The notes under the pieces: model-generated | What the model was told of the DNA's origin: nothing | Seen by the model: the letters and a program-made list of their open reading frames with translations, nothing else | The model's database searches: none | Program-made: the position numbers and the translations under genes | In this document: positions 1 to 5,480 of the stretch, piece by piece | How the letters are laid out: the number at the start of each line of letters is the position of its first letter | How positions within the stretch are numbered: position 1 is the first letter of the stretch | DNA from: Phenylobacterium sp. | GTDB taxonomy: Bacteria; Pseudomonadota; Alphaproteobacteria; Caulobacterales; Caulobacteraceae | Direction: 5' to 3' | DNA length: 7,630 nt | Assembly (NCBI GenBank): GCA_028291285.1 | Contig: JAQGIJ010000543.1 | Span: forward strand, 1-7,630

Positions 1-478
1 CGTGCACCGCCTGCGGCAGGACCTGCGTCAGCTCCGAGAGCAGCGAGTCGCGCGGCAGACCGGTCTGTTCCTGCAGCTGGCGCACATTGTCTTCGCCGAG
101 CGCATGCGCCACCTGCTCCGGCGCCACCGGCTCATTGTGACCCGGCCCGACCCAGGAATTCACCTGCGTCCCCAGCCCTTTCTGCTGGAACTGGCTGACC
201 AGCGCGCCGAGCGCGCCCGCGCCGCCGAGTCCGCTCAGCAGGCCGCCAAGGCCGCCGCCGGTCTGCGCCGGGGCCGCCTGCGCCCGGCTTGCCTGATCCT
301 GTGGATTGAAGCTGCGGCCGTCGCCGGGGGCCTGGTTGTGCGACTGCTGATAGCTGCGCACGCCTTTCACCAGAAGCGCCAGGATCACGCCGGCCGCCAC
401 GGTCGAGCCCAGGCCCGGCTTCTGTTGCGGCCGGCCGCCAGCCGCCATGCTTCCCATCACCTGATCGAGCAGTCCCAT
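1..478 (-). CDS. YidB family (DUF937) protein, 3' end outside window
   Basis: This reading frame is open from its ATG at 478 to the left edge, giving 159 codons with no stop, so the C-terminus is missing. The protein opens with MGLLDQVMG, the usual start of YidB/DUF937 proteins. A short hydrophobic stretch follows (about residues 25-38). Next comes a Gln/Ala-rich linker and a glycine-rich part (about 73-92). The conserved core is then visible: SQFQQKGLG, NSWVG, a Pro-rich turn, QVAHALG, LQEQTGL and LLSELTQVLPQAV. That core order is typical of the family, and only about the last 10-20 residues should be missing. A GGAGG Shine-Dalgarno lies 7 nt upstream (486-490). The function of YidB proteins is not established, so the call is a family assignment only. 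The stop of the TetR gene lies 62 bp upstream on the same strand. Confidence 0.88.
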   Translation of the reverse strand, partial: MGLLDQVMGSMAAGGRPQQKPGLGSTVAAGVILALLVKGVRSYQQSHNQAPGDGRSFNPQDQASRAQAAPAQTGGGLGGLLSGLGGAGALGALVSQFQQKGLGTQVNSWVGPGHNEPVAPEQVAHALGEDNVRQLQEQTGLPRDSLLSELTQVLPQAVH

Positions 479-485
479 GAGCGCG

Positions 486-490
486 CCTCC
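486..490 (-). promoter_or_regulatory. Ribosome binding site of the YidB-like gene
   Basis: On the minus strand this reads GGAGG, 7 nt before the ATG at 478, and it fixes that start. Its AGGCG part can pair with CGCCT at 497-501 in a 5-bp hairpin that would partly cover the site. That pairing is weak and may be incidental. Confidence 0.6.
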
Positions 491-540
491 GCAGCTAGGC
501 GGGAGGAACGCTGCGCGGCAGGCTTTTGTTCAGGGGCGTC

Positions 541-1188
541 TCAGGCGGGAACCGGGGTCCGGGCCGCATAGGCGCGCACGAAGGCCTGGGAGACCTGGTC
601 GGCCAGCGCGTTCAGCTCGATGCGCCGGCTGTCGCGGCCATTCATCTGGTCCTGGTGCAGGACCGCCAGCAGCAGCGGCGAGAGCAGCATCAGGGCCGCG
701 GCGCGGACGTCGGTCTGGATCATCTCGCCCTTGCCGATGTGCTCCTCCAGCCGGGCCACGAGCGAGTCGACCGCCGGGTCGACGATGAAGGCGAGCGCGT
801 GCGGGCTGACCTGCGGGTCGGCCAAGCCCTCGCAGAGGCTGGCGGCCAGCACGTCGCCCAATCGCACCGGACCCTGCGCCTGCAGCCCGAAGACGAACTC
901 CATCGAGAACTCCCGCACGGAGGCCTTGAACGGGCCCTTGGCCTTGGAGACCAGGCCCAGCCGCGCCTCGCCGCGGCGGCGGTATTCCGCCAGCAGGGCG
1001 CCGATGACCCCGGTGCGGTCGCCGAAATAGTGCTGCAGCGTCGGCGCGGTCACCTCCGCCGCGGCCGCCAGCTGCCGGAGGCTCGGCCGCTCCAGGTCGA
1101 GCCTGGCGAAACGCGGCAGCATGCGGGCGAGCAGCTCGCGCCGCTTGGCCTCGTAATCTGCGTTCTTGACGCCCTTGGCCCTAGGCAA
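541..1188 (-). CDS. TetR/AcrR family transcriptional regulator
   Basis: Predicted DNA-binding repressor of 215 aa, a normal TetR length. The N-terminal helix-turn-helix is clear at about residues 36-66: SLRQLAAAAEVTAPTLQHYF, then GDRTGVIGALL, the pattern of TetR helices 2-4. The C-terminal part (about 85-210) is helical and would bind the ligand and form the dimer; it gives no hint of the ligand. I place the start at the TTG at 1188, so the protein begins (M)PRAKGVKNADYEAKR, a usual TetR beginning with AGGA 10 nt upstream. An ATG 28 codons further up (1272) would add an atypical, Cys-containing tail and would place the candidate promoter and dyad inside the gene. The gene lies 150 bp downstream of the alpha/beta hydrolase on the same strand and may regulate it or itself. 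Which operators it binds is inference. Confidence 0.85.
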   Translation of the reverse strand: MPRAKGVKNADYEAKRRELLARMLPRFARLDLERPSLRQLAAAAEVTAPTLQHYFGDRTGVIGALLAEYRRRGEARLGLVSKAKGPFKASVREFSMEFVFGLQAQGPVRLGDVLAASLCEGLADPQVSPHALAFIVDPAVDSLVARLEEHIGKGEMIQTDVRAAALMLLSPLLLAVLHQDQMNGRDSRRIELNALADQVSQAFVRAYAARTPVPA

Positions 1189-1209
1189 GGCGATCGCATC
1201 CTTTTGAGC

Positions 1210-1225
1210 CGCGACATAGGTCGCG
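1210..1225. promoter_or_regulatory. Candidate TetR operator (inverted repeat)
   Basis: A perfect dyad, CGCGAC-ATAG-GTCGCG, lies 21 bp upstream of the TTG start of the TetR gene and just downstream of its candidate -10 box. A second copy of the half-site core, the palindrome GTCGCGAC, lies at 1294-1301. The position suits repression of the TetR gene by its own product. GC-rich DNA yields short palindromes by chance, so this is a candidate only. Confidence 0.4.
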
Positions 1226-1238
1226 CGGCGATTCGCAA

Positions 1239-1267
1239 AGGATAGGATACAGCCGCCGCTATACCAA
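1239..1267 (-). promoter_or_regulatory. Candidate sigma70-type promoter of the TetR gene
   Basis: On the minus strand TTGGTA (1267-1262) and TATCCT (1244-1239) are separated by 17 bp, each matching 4 of 6 consensus bases. Transcription would start near 1232, beside a GANTC site (1230-1234) and just upstream of the inverted repeat. This promoter fits the TTG start at 1188 and would not serve the longer ATG version. Confidence 0.35.
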
Positions 1268-1338
1268 CCCATGCGTGTACGCGAGGCGCCAACGTCGCGA
1301 CCCGCGAATAACGATTTTGCTCGGGAATAGCGAACGTT

Positions 1339-2274
1339 TTAGGACCCGCTCTGGGCCTCGCCGTACACAAAGTCATCGATGATCCGCGCCAGGGCGTGCG
1401 GCTGGTCGCTCTGCACGGCATGGCCGGCGCCCGGCACGGTCTCCACCGTCAGCCCCGGCAGGCGCCGGCGCATCTCGTCGGCGTCCTGCGGCCGCACGAA
1501 CTTGGATTCCCCGCCGAGCACCAGCACCGTCGGGGCGACGATGCGCGAGACGTCGTCCCAGAGCGCGGTGAAGTCGCTGACCGGTCGCGGGACCGCGCCG
1601 CCGCCGCCCAGGTCGTAGCGCCAGCCCCAGCGCCCGTCGGCCAGGCGTCTGGCGTTGTGGCGCACCCCGCGGCGCACGCCCTCCGCCGAGCGGTAGGGGC
1701 TGAGCGCCACCGCCGCGGCCTGCATCGCCTCGAGGCTGTCGTAGGTCGGCTGCTCGCCAATCAATGAGACCGTGCCGCGCTCCTCCCGCGTCATCGTCCG
1801 CGAGGGATCGTTCACCTGCGGCGTGACGTCGACGATCACCGCCTTCTTCACCAGGTCCGGCCGCTCGGCCGCAAGGCGGATGTTGGTCGCGCCGCCGAGC
1901 GACATGCCGATCACCGCCCTGGGCTCGGGCGCGACCATCGGGATCGCCACCTGCAGCGCCTCGGCGTTGGGCCAGGGACGGTAGTCGCGGTCGGCGCGCC
2001 AGTCGGAATGGCCATGCCCGGGCAGGTCGAAGGCCACCGCCGGCCGGCCCAGGATCAGGTTGAGCATGTCCCAGGTGTGGGCGTTCTGGCCGCCGCCGTG
2101 CAGGAAGACGAGCTCCGGCGGACCCTCGCCCCAGACCAGGCAGCTCATCGCCTGGCCGGGCGCCACGTCGAGGGACCGGCGCTCGACCTTGGGGGCGCGC
2201 CAGGGGACCCCCAGCTCCTTTGCCGTGGCCTCGAGGAAGCCGAATTCGTCGTAGTCGTCCGCATCCTGCGCCAT
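1339..2274 (-). CDS. Alpha/beta hydrolase fold protein
   Basis: Predicted cytoplasmic hydrolase of 311 aa with no signal peptide. Fold landmarks appear in order: an oxyanion-type HGGGQ at 59-63, FDLPGHGHSD at 82-91, the nucleophile elbow GMSLGG with Ser125, a lid-like middle (about 155-235), and the C-terminal GAGHAV with His285. The acid is not obvious: the usual GxxD after strand 7 reads GGESKFV, with Ser257 at the Asp position. Glu256 or Asp149 (in VIVDVTP) may take its place. I chose the ATG at 2274 because GGGAGG ends 6 nt before it; an ATG at 2280 abuts that motif, and the far ATG at 2331 adds an unlikely 19-residue tail. The substrate is unknown. The gene is divergent from two LLM oxidoreductases, so it may hydrolyse an ester, lactone or similar product of theirs, which is inference. 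Confidence 0.88.
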   Translation of the reverse strand: MAQDADDYDEFGFLEATAKELGVPWRAPKVERRSLDVAPGQAMSCLVWGEGPPELVFLHGGGQNAHTWDMLNLILGRPAVAFDLPGHGHSDWRADRDYRPWPNAEALQVAIPMVAPEPRAVIGMSLGGATNIRLAAERPDLVKKAVIVDVTPQVNDPSRTMTREERGTVSLIGEQPTYDSLEAMQAAAVALSPYRSAEGVRRGVRHNARRLADGRWGWRYDLGGGGAVPRPVSDFTALWDDVSRIVAPTVLVLGGESKFVRPQDADEMRRRLPGLTVETVPGAGHAVQSDQPHALARIIDDFVYGEAQSGS

Positions 2275-2280
2275 GACCAT
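2275..2280 (-). promoter_or_regulatory. Start-site context of the alpha/beta hydrolase
   Basis: The minus strand reads GGGAGG, ATG, GTC, ATG. The Shine-Dalgarno GGGAGG (2281-2286) touches the first ATG but stands 6 nt from the second, so initiation at 2274 is favoured. Confidence 0.6.
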
Positions 2281-2326
2281 CCTCCCGTTGGGCTCCGCCG
2301 CCACTGAAGACGCTCGCTGCGACAAC

Positions 2327-2346
2327 GGCAAGACTTGCCAAGCTTG
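2327..2346. promoter_or_regulatory. Candidate operator: inverted repeat upstream of the hydrolase
   Basis: GGCAA-GAC-TTGCC (2327-2339) is a perfect 13-bp dyad, and it overlaps a second palindrome, CAAGCTTG (2339-2346). The pair lies 53-72 bp upstream of the hydrolase start, in the divergent spacer shared with the LLM operon. It is AT-richer than its surroundings. It does not resemble the CGCGAC dyad at the TetR gene, so a different regulator is possible. Confidence 0.3.
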
Positions 2347-2413
2347 ACCGTCGGAACGAAGAAGCGCGCCCGCCGCTAGGATGGGTGGGCTTAATTCGGT
2401 TCAGGATCCTAAC

Positions 2414-2509
2414 ATGCTGCTATTCCTGCTGCTTTTCGGCAATCCCCGTGGGGCGGCCGACCTCGCCCGCGCACTCGCCTCCGCGCCCCCGCCGCGCCGC
2501 GCCCGCTGA
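2414..2509 (+). CDS. Possible small hydrophobic ORF (31 aa)
   Basis: This short reading frame lies in the divergent spacer. An AGGA Shine-Dalgarno (2403-2406) sits 7 nt before the ATG, inside the palindrome AGGATCCT. The peptide starts MLLFLLLFGNPRGAADLARA and ends in a Pro/Arg-rich tail, so a very short hydrophobic N-terminus is followed by a basic end. It could be a small membrane-associated peptide, a leader peptide for the LLM operon 94 bp downstream, or chance. I recognise no family. The good ribosome site and the Leu/Phe-rich start, unusual in such GC-rich DNA, are the only support. Confidence 0.3.
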   Translation: MLLFLLLFGNPRGAADLARALASAPPPRRAR

Positions 2510-2565
2510 CGACCCGCGGCGGCGGCACGCAAGCTGACCTCGGCCCCGGGGGCGAACCCCGTTCA

Positions 2566-2603
2566 TTGACGCGTCCGCGAAAAAGCGCCTAGCGTCTCGG
2601 TCC
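2566..2603 (+). promoter_or_regulatory. Candidate promoter of the LLM operon, probably leaderless
   Basis: TTGACGC (2566-2572) matches the Caulobacter housekeeping -35 element TTGACGS. About 15 bp later CCTAGCGT (2588-2595) partly matches the -10 element GCTANAWC through its CTA core. Transcription would begin about 1-5 nt before the ATG at 2604. No Shine-Dalgarno is present between the -10 and the ATG, so the mRNA would be leaderless or nearly so, a common arrangement in Caulobacter. Confidence 0.45.
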
Positions 2604-3497
2604 ATGAAATGGGGCATCGTCTTCACCTCGACGAACTTTCCCGGGCCCGAGCAGGCCGTGGCGCTGGGTGAGGCGGCCGAGCAGGCCGGCTTCGACGTCC
2701 TGTGCGCGCCGGAGCACATCGTCATCCCGGTGGAGTACAAGCCGCTCTATGCGGCGAGCGGCAGCGGCCGCATGGAGCACCTGGAGCGGCAGGGCGTGCC
2801 CGATCCGCTGATCTGGTTCAGCTTCGTGGCCGCGGTGACCAAGCGCATCAAGTTCTGCACCGGGGTGATGCTGCTCACCGAGCGCAATCCGCTGCACACC
2901 GCCAAGGAGGCGGCGACGCTGGCGGTGCTCTCGAGCGGCCGCCTGCAGCTGGGCGTCGGCTCCGGCTGGTGCCGCGAGGAGTTCGAGGCGCTCGGCATCT
3001 CCTGGCCGAACCGCGGCAAGCGGCTCGATGAATACATCGAGGCGCTCCGCGAGCTCTGGCGCGAGCCGGTCGCCAGCTATTCCGGAGAGTTCGTGAATTT
3101 CACCCGGGTCTATTCCGACCCCAAGCCGCCCGGCGGCGCGGTGCCGATCCACGTGGGCGGCGACAGCGAGGCGGCGGCCCGGCGGGCCGGCCGCGTCGGC
3201 GACGGCTTCTTCCCGGCGATCTTCCCGACCAAGCGGGTCTACGAGGACCTGCCGAAGCTGCTTTCCCTGGTGCGCGAGGAGGCGCGCAGGGCCGGCCGCG
3301 ATCCCGAGCGGATTGAGATCACCTCCGGCGGGACCCGGACGGTGGAGGGCGCCAAGTGGTTCGCCGACCAGGGCGTGCACCGCCTGACCATCGCCCCGCA
3401 CGCCAAGGACCTGCCCGGCATGCGCGAGGAGCTGATGCGCTTCGGCGACGAGGTGATCGCCAAGACCGAGGGCCTCGCGCCGTCGGTCCCCGCCTGA
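2604..3497 (+). CDS. LLM class oxidoreductase, TIGR03619-like (putatively F420-dependent)
   Basis: Predicted 297-aa enzyme of the bacterial luciferase-like monooxygenase superfamily (TIM barrel). Strand 1 is MKWGIVF. APEHIVIP (35-42) follows strand 2, RIKFCTGVMLL (81-91) forms strand 3, and PLHTAKEAATLAVLSSGRLQLGVGSGW (96-122) is the family's signature core. The later P181IHVGGDSEAA is the C-terminal cofactor-phosphate region typical of this group. The resemblance is to the Rv2161c-type subfamily, predicted to use F420H2, though proteobacterial members may use reduced FMN. The substrate is unknown. It is the first gene of a two-gene operon with a second LLM enzyme 7 bp downstream, and it is divergent from an alpha/beta hydrolase. 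No Shine-Dalgarno precedes the ATG, consistent with leaderless translation. I saw no truncation. Confidence 0.9.
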   Translation: MKWGIVFTSTNFPGPEQAVALGEAAEQAGFDVLCAPEHIVIPVEYKPLYAASGSGRMEHLERQGVPDPLIWFSFVAAVTKRIKFCTGVMLLTERNPLHTAKEAATLAVLSSGRLQLGVGSGWCREEFEALGISWPNRGKRLDEYIEALRELWREPVASYSGEFVNFTRVYSDPKPPGGAVPIHVGGDSEAAARRAGRVGDGFFPAIFPTKRVYEDLPKLLSLVREEARRAGRDPERIEITSGGTRTVEGAKWFADQGVHRLTIAPHAKDLPGMREELMRFGDEVIAKTEGLAPSVPA

Positions 3498-3504
3498 GGC
3501 AGCC

Positions 3505-4398
3505 ATGAGCGAGACCGCCGCCGCCGTTTCCTCCGCCCGCGCCCGCGGGCTTGGCCGGATCGGCGTCTGGTCTGGCGAGTTCCGCCAGGCCGACGCGGGC
3601 GAGGCCCGCGAGGCCGCCGCCGAGCTGGAGGCGCTGGGCTATGGCGCCCTGTGGGTCCCCGGCGGGATCGGCGGCCCGGTGCTGGAGCAGCTCGACGAGC
3701 TCCTGGCCGCCACCTCGCGCCTGCCGCTGGCCACGGGGATCCTCAACATCTGGAAGCACGAGCCTGCGGAGGTCGGCGCCTGGTGGGCCGGCAAGTCCGA
3801 GGCCGAGCGCGGCCGCCTGATGCTGGGCCTGGGGATCAGCCACGGGCCGATCATCGGCGCCGAATACGGCAAGCCCGTCGCCACCATGGCCCGATACCTC
3901 GACGGCCTGGACGCCGCCGGCGTACCCGCCGAGCGGCGCTGCCTGGCGGCGCTTGGGCCGAAGATGCTGGAGCTGTCGGCGCAGCGCACCGCCGGCGCCC
4001 ACCCCTATCTCGCGCCGCCCGAGCACACCGCCTTCGCCCGCGAGCGGCTGGGGCCGCAGGCGCTGCTCGCCCCCGAGCTGGGGGTGATCCTCGAGACCGA
4101 CGCCGGACGCGCGCGCGAGGTCGGCCGCCGGGCGCTCTCCCGCTACATGCAGCTGCCCAACTATGTGAACAACTGGCGGCGCATGGGCTATTCGGAGGCC
4201 GAGGTGACCGGGCCCGGCGACCGGCTGATCGACGCCCTCTTCGCCTGGGGAACGCCCGAGCGGATCTCCGCCCGCGTGCGCGAGCACCTGGACGCCGGCG
4301 CCGACCACGTCTGCCTGCAGGTGGTGCGCGGCGCGATCGGCGCCGACACCAGCCTGCCCCGCGCCGCCTGGCGGACGCTGGCCGAGACCCTCCTCTAG
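3505..4398 (+). CDS. LLM class oxidoreductase, TIGR03620-like (putatively F420-dependent)
   Basis: A second luciferase-like oxidoreductase, also 297 aa by coincidence, but from a different subfamily (MSMEG_4141 type). Landmarks are GLGRIGVWS (15-23), [19 protein letters not shown] strand 2 (about 40-54), LATGILNIW (75-83), [12 protein letters not shown] (103-114), a catalytic-region segment YLDGLDAAG (131-139), and C-terminal [21 protein letters not shown] (249-269). The last segment is the typical end of F420-type LLM enzymes. It starts 7 bp after the upstream stop, and its GAGG Shine-Dalgarno (3496-3499) overlaps that stop codon, so the two genes are almost surely co-transcribed and probably translationally coupled. 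Substrate and cofactor are unproven. The two enzymes could act on successive intermediates, or form a heteromer as in bacterial luciferase, which is speculation. Confidence 0.9.
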   Translation: MSETAAAVSSARARGLGRIGVWSGEFRQADAGEAREAAAELEALGYGALWVPGGIGGPVLEQLDELLAATSRLPLATGILNIWKHEPAEVGAWWAGKSEAERGRLMLGLGISHGPIIGAEYGKPVATMARYLDGLDAAGVPAERRCLAALGPKMLELSAQRTAGAHPYLAPPEHTAFARERLGPQALLAPELGVILETDAGRAREVGRRALSRYMQLPNYVNNWRRMGYSEAEVTGPGDRLIDALFAWGTPERISARVREHLDAGADHVCLQVVRGAIGADTSLPRAAWRTLAETLL

Positions 4399-4419
4399 CT
4401 GGTTCCGTCTTCGGTCAGC
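4398..4419 (+). terminator. Weak candidate hairpin after the LLM operon
   Basis: GCTG (4398-4401) can pair with CAGC (4416-4419), and inside it CCG (4405-4407) with CGG (4412-4414) around a TCTT loop. The stem starts on the last base of the stop codon. There is no T-run, so termination activity is doubtful. Confidence 0.2.
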
Positions 4420-4443
4420 AGCCCGTCCTGGCGACGCTTCTGC

Positions 4444-4469
4444 GGAACGATCCGCCGCGCGGGCGGGTT
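4444..4469 (+). promoter_or_regulatory. Candidate EcfG/SigT general-stress promoter
   Basis: GGAAC (4444-4448) and GGTT (4466-4469) are separated by 17 bp, so the final TT lies 19 bp after GGAAC. This agrees with the motif described for alphaproteobacterial general-stress ECF sigma factors (GGAAC, 16-17 bp, CGTT). Transcription would start near 4477 and leave a leader of about 40 nt with a good ribosome site. I found no other spacer GGAAC with a matching TT in this window. Confidence 0.5.
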
Positions 4470-4505
4470 GGCCGCTCGCCGGGGGAGGGGCGCAAAACCA
4501 TGAGG

Positions 4506-4510
4506 AAGGA
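4506..4510 (+). promoter_or_regulatory. Ribosome binding site of the BON-domain gene
   Basis: AAGGA lies 6 nt before the ATG at 4517. It sits inside a six-codon ATG frame (4500-4520) whose TGA overlaps the real start as ATGA, probably by chance. Confidence 0.6.
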
Positions 4511-4516
4511 TCAGTC

Positions 4517-5443
4517 ATGAGCGACTGGAACAGAGGCGGTCGTGAGGACGACCAACGCCGCAACCGCGCCGAGGAGCGCGACCGCCGCGATTTCGGCGGC
4601 CAGGACCGCGGGTCGAATCAGGCGTCGCGCAGCGAGGGGCGCAGCTTCGGCGAGCGCGGCCCGGGCGGCGAGCGCCAGCGGAGCTTCCAGGACTGGGAAG
4701 ACCCGCAGCAGGCCTATGGGACGCAGGGCGCCGGCTCCGACGCCTACGCCCGCCAGGAGTACCGCGGGCAGAACCGCGGCCAGGGCTATGGCCGGCAGGA
4801 TGATGGGCGGCAGGACTATCGGCGGCAGGACTATGGGCGGCAGGACTATGGGCGTGACGCCCAGCGCGGCCAGGGCTACGGCGCGCAGGACTACGGCCTG
4901 GAGGGCTATCAGCAACGCTCCGGCGGCCAGAATTACGGGCGCCAGGGCTACGGCGGCCAAGGTTACAGCGCCCGTGATCAGGGGTACGGCCCGTTCGAGC
5001 CACGCAACGAGCTCGTCGAGCGCGTGACCGACGGCGAGGCCGACCACCCCTGGCGGGCCCACATGGGCGAGCACCGCGGGCGCGGGCCGAAGAACTACAC
5101 CCGCTCCGACGAGCGGATCCGCGACGACGTCAGCGACCGGCTGAGCGACGACTCCTGGCTCGACGCCTCGGAGATCGAGGTGATGGTCGTCAGCGCCGAG
5201 GTGACCCTCTCCGGATCGGTGAACAACCGCGACGACAAGCGCCGGGCCGAAGACGTCTGCGAGCAGGTCTCCGGTGTGAAGCACGTGCAGAACAACCTGC
5301 GCGTCCAGCAGCCGAGCGCCCAGTCCAACACCCAGTCCAACGCGGGCGGCGCGGCGCAGAGCCGGGCGCAGGGCTCCGGCCAGGCCGGGGCCAACGCCGC
5401 GAGCTCGACCCAGAGCCGCGGTTCGGGCGCGAACCTGAGCTAG
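4517..5443 (+). CDS. BON domain-containing protein with Tyr/Gly/Gln/Arg-rich disordered N-terminus
   Basis: This 308-aa protein has three parts. Residues 1-160 are hydrophilic and low in complexity, dense in Arg, Gly, Gln, Asp and Tyr, with repeats such as RQDYG and GQGYG. Residues about 161-194 form a linker with [19 protein letters not shown]. Residues about 195-264 are one BON domain, from [16 protein letters not shown] through [16 protein letters not shown] and [21 protein letters not shown], the alpha-beta-beta-alpha-beta order of the fold. A Ser/Gln/Ala-rich tail ends the protein. There is no signal peptide, so unlike periplasmic OsmY it is probably cytoplasmic. BON domains are thought to bind phospholipid or interact with envelope structures, and many such genes are stress-induced. 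The EcfG-type promoter upstream supports a stress role. The gene converges on the exported-protein gene at 5481. Its exact function is unknown. Confidence 0.9.
   Translation: MSDWNRGGREDDQRRNRAEERDRRDFGGQDRGSNQASRSEGRSFGERGPGGERQRSFQDWEDPQQAYGTQGAGSDAYARQEYRGQNRGQGYGRQDDGRQDYRRQDYGRQDYGRDAQRGQGYGAQDYGLEGYQQRSGGQNYGRQGYGGQGYSARDQGYGPFEPRNELVERVTDGEADHPWRAHMGEHRGRGPKNYTRSDERIRDDVSDRLSDDSWLDASEIEVMVVSAEVTLSGSVNNRDDKRRAEDVCEQVSGVKHVQNNLRVQQPSAQSNTQSNAGGAAQSRAQGSGQAGANAASSTQSRGSGANLS
4793..4852 (+). repeat. Four 15-bp tandem repeats inside the BON gene
   Basis: Four head-to-tail units start at 4793, 4808, 4823 and 4838, built on CGGCAGGACTATGGG. The first unit differs at two bases around 4801-4802, and the second ends CGG where others have GGG. 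They encode [15 protein letters not shown] and RQDYG. The last two units are identical, suggesting recent expansion by slippage. The in-frame unit length preserves the protein. Confidence 0.85.
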
Positions 5444-5454
5444 TCCGACCTCCG

Positions 5455-5480
5455 CCCTCTCCTCGCCTGCGGGGAGAGGG
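5455..5480. terminator. Bidirectional hairpin between convergent genes
   Basis: CCCTCTCC (5455-5462) pairs perfectly with GGAGAGGG (5473-5480) around a 10-nt loop, giving an 8-bp GC-rich stem. It lies between the stop of the BON gene (5443) and the stop of the minus-strand gene (5481), where a shared terminator is expected. There is no T-run on either side. The CCTCTCC/GGAGAGG palindrome resembles a repeat often seen between genes in Caulobacterales, from memory. Confidence 0.5.

Noticed and set aside
526..1245. Long open frame on the plus strand opposite the TetR gene
   Set aside because: It is the antisense shadow of the TetR gene, has no recognisable domain, and its Arg/Gln/Gly-rich composition is typical of GC-rich antisense.
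2547..2561. CGGGG/CCCCG hairpin before the LLM operon as a terminator or riboswitch
   Set aside because: Only 5 bp, no T-run, and it lies just upstream of the candidate -35, outside the predicted transcript; GC-rich DNA gives such stems by chance.
2589..3506. 305-codon minus-strand frame opposite the first LLM gene
   Set aside because: Antisense of a clear LLM enzyme; no domain, no ribosome site, composition typical of a shadow.
4500..4520. Six-codon frame MRKDQS ending in ATGA overlap with the BON start
   Set aside because: Too short to judge, and it holds the ribosome site of the real gene; likely chance.
3319..4563. 414-codon minus-strand frame across the second LLM gene
   Set aside because: It overlaps two real coding regions on the other strand and matches no family; long stop-free antisense frames are expected at this GC content.
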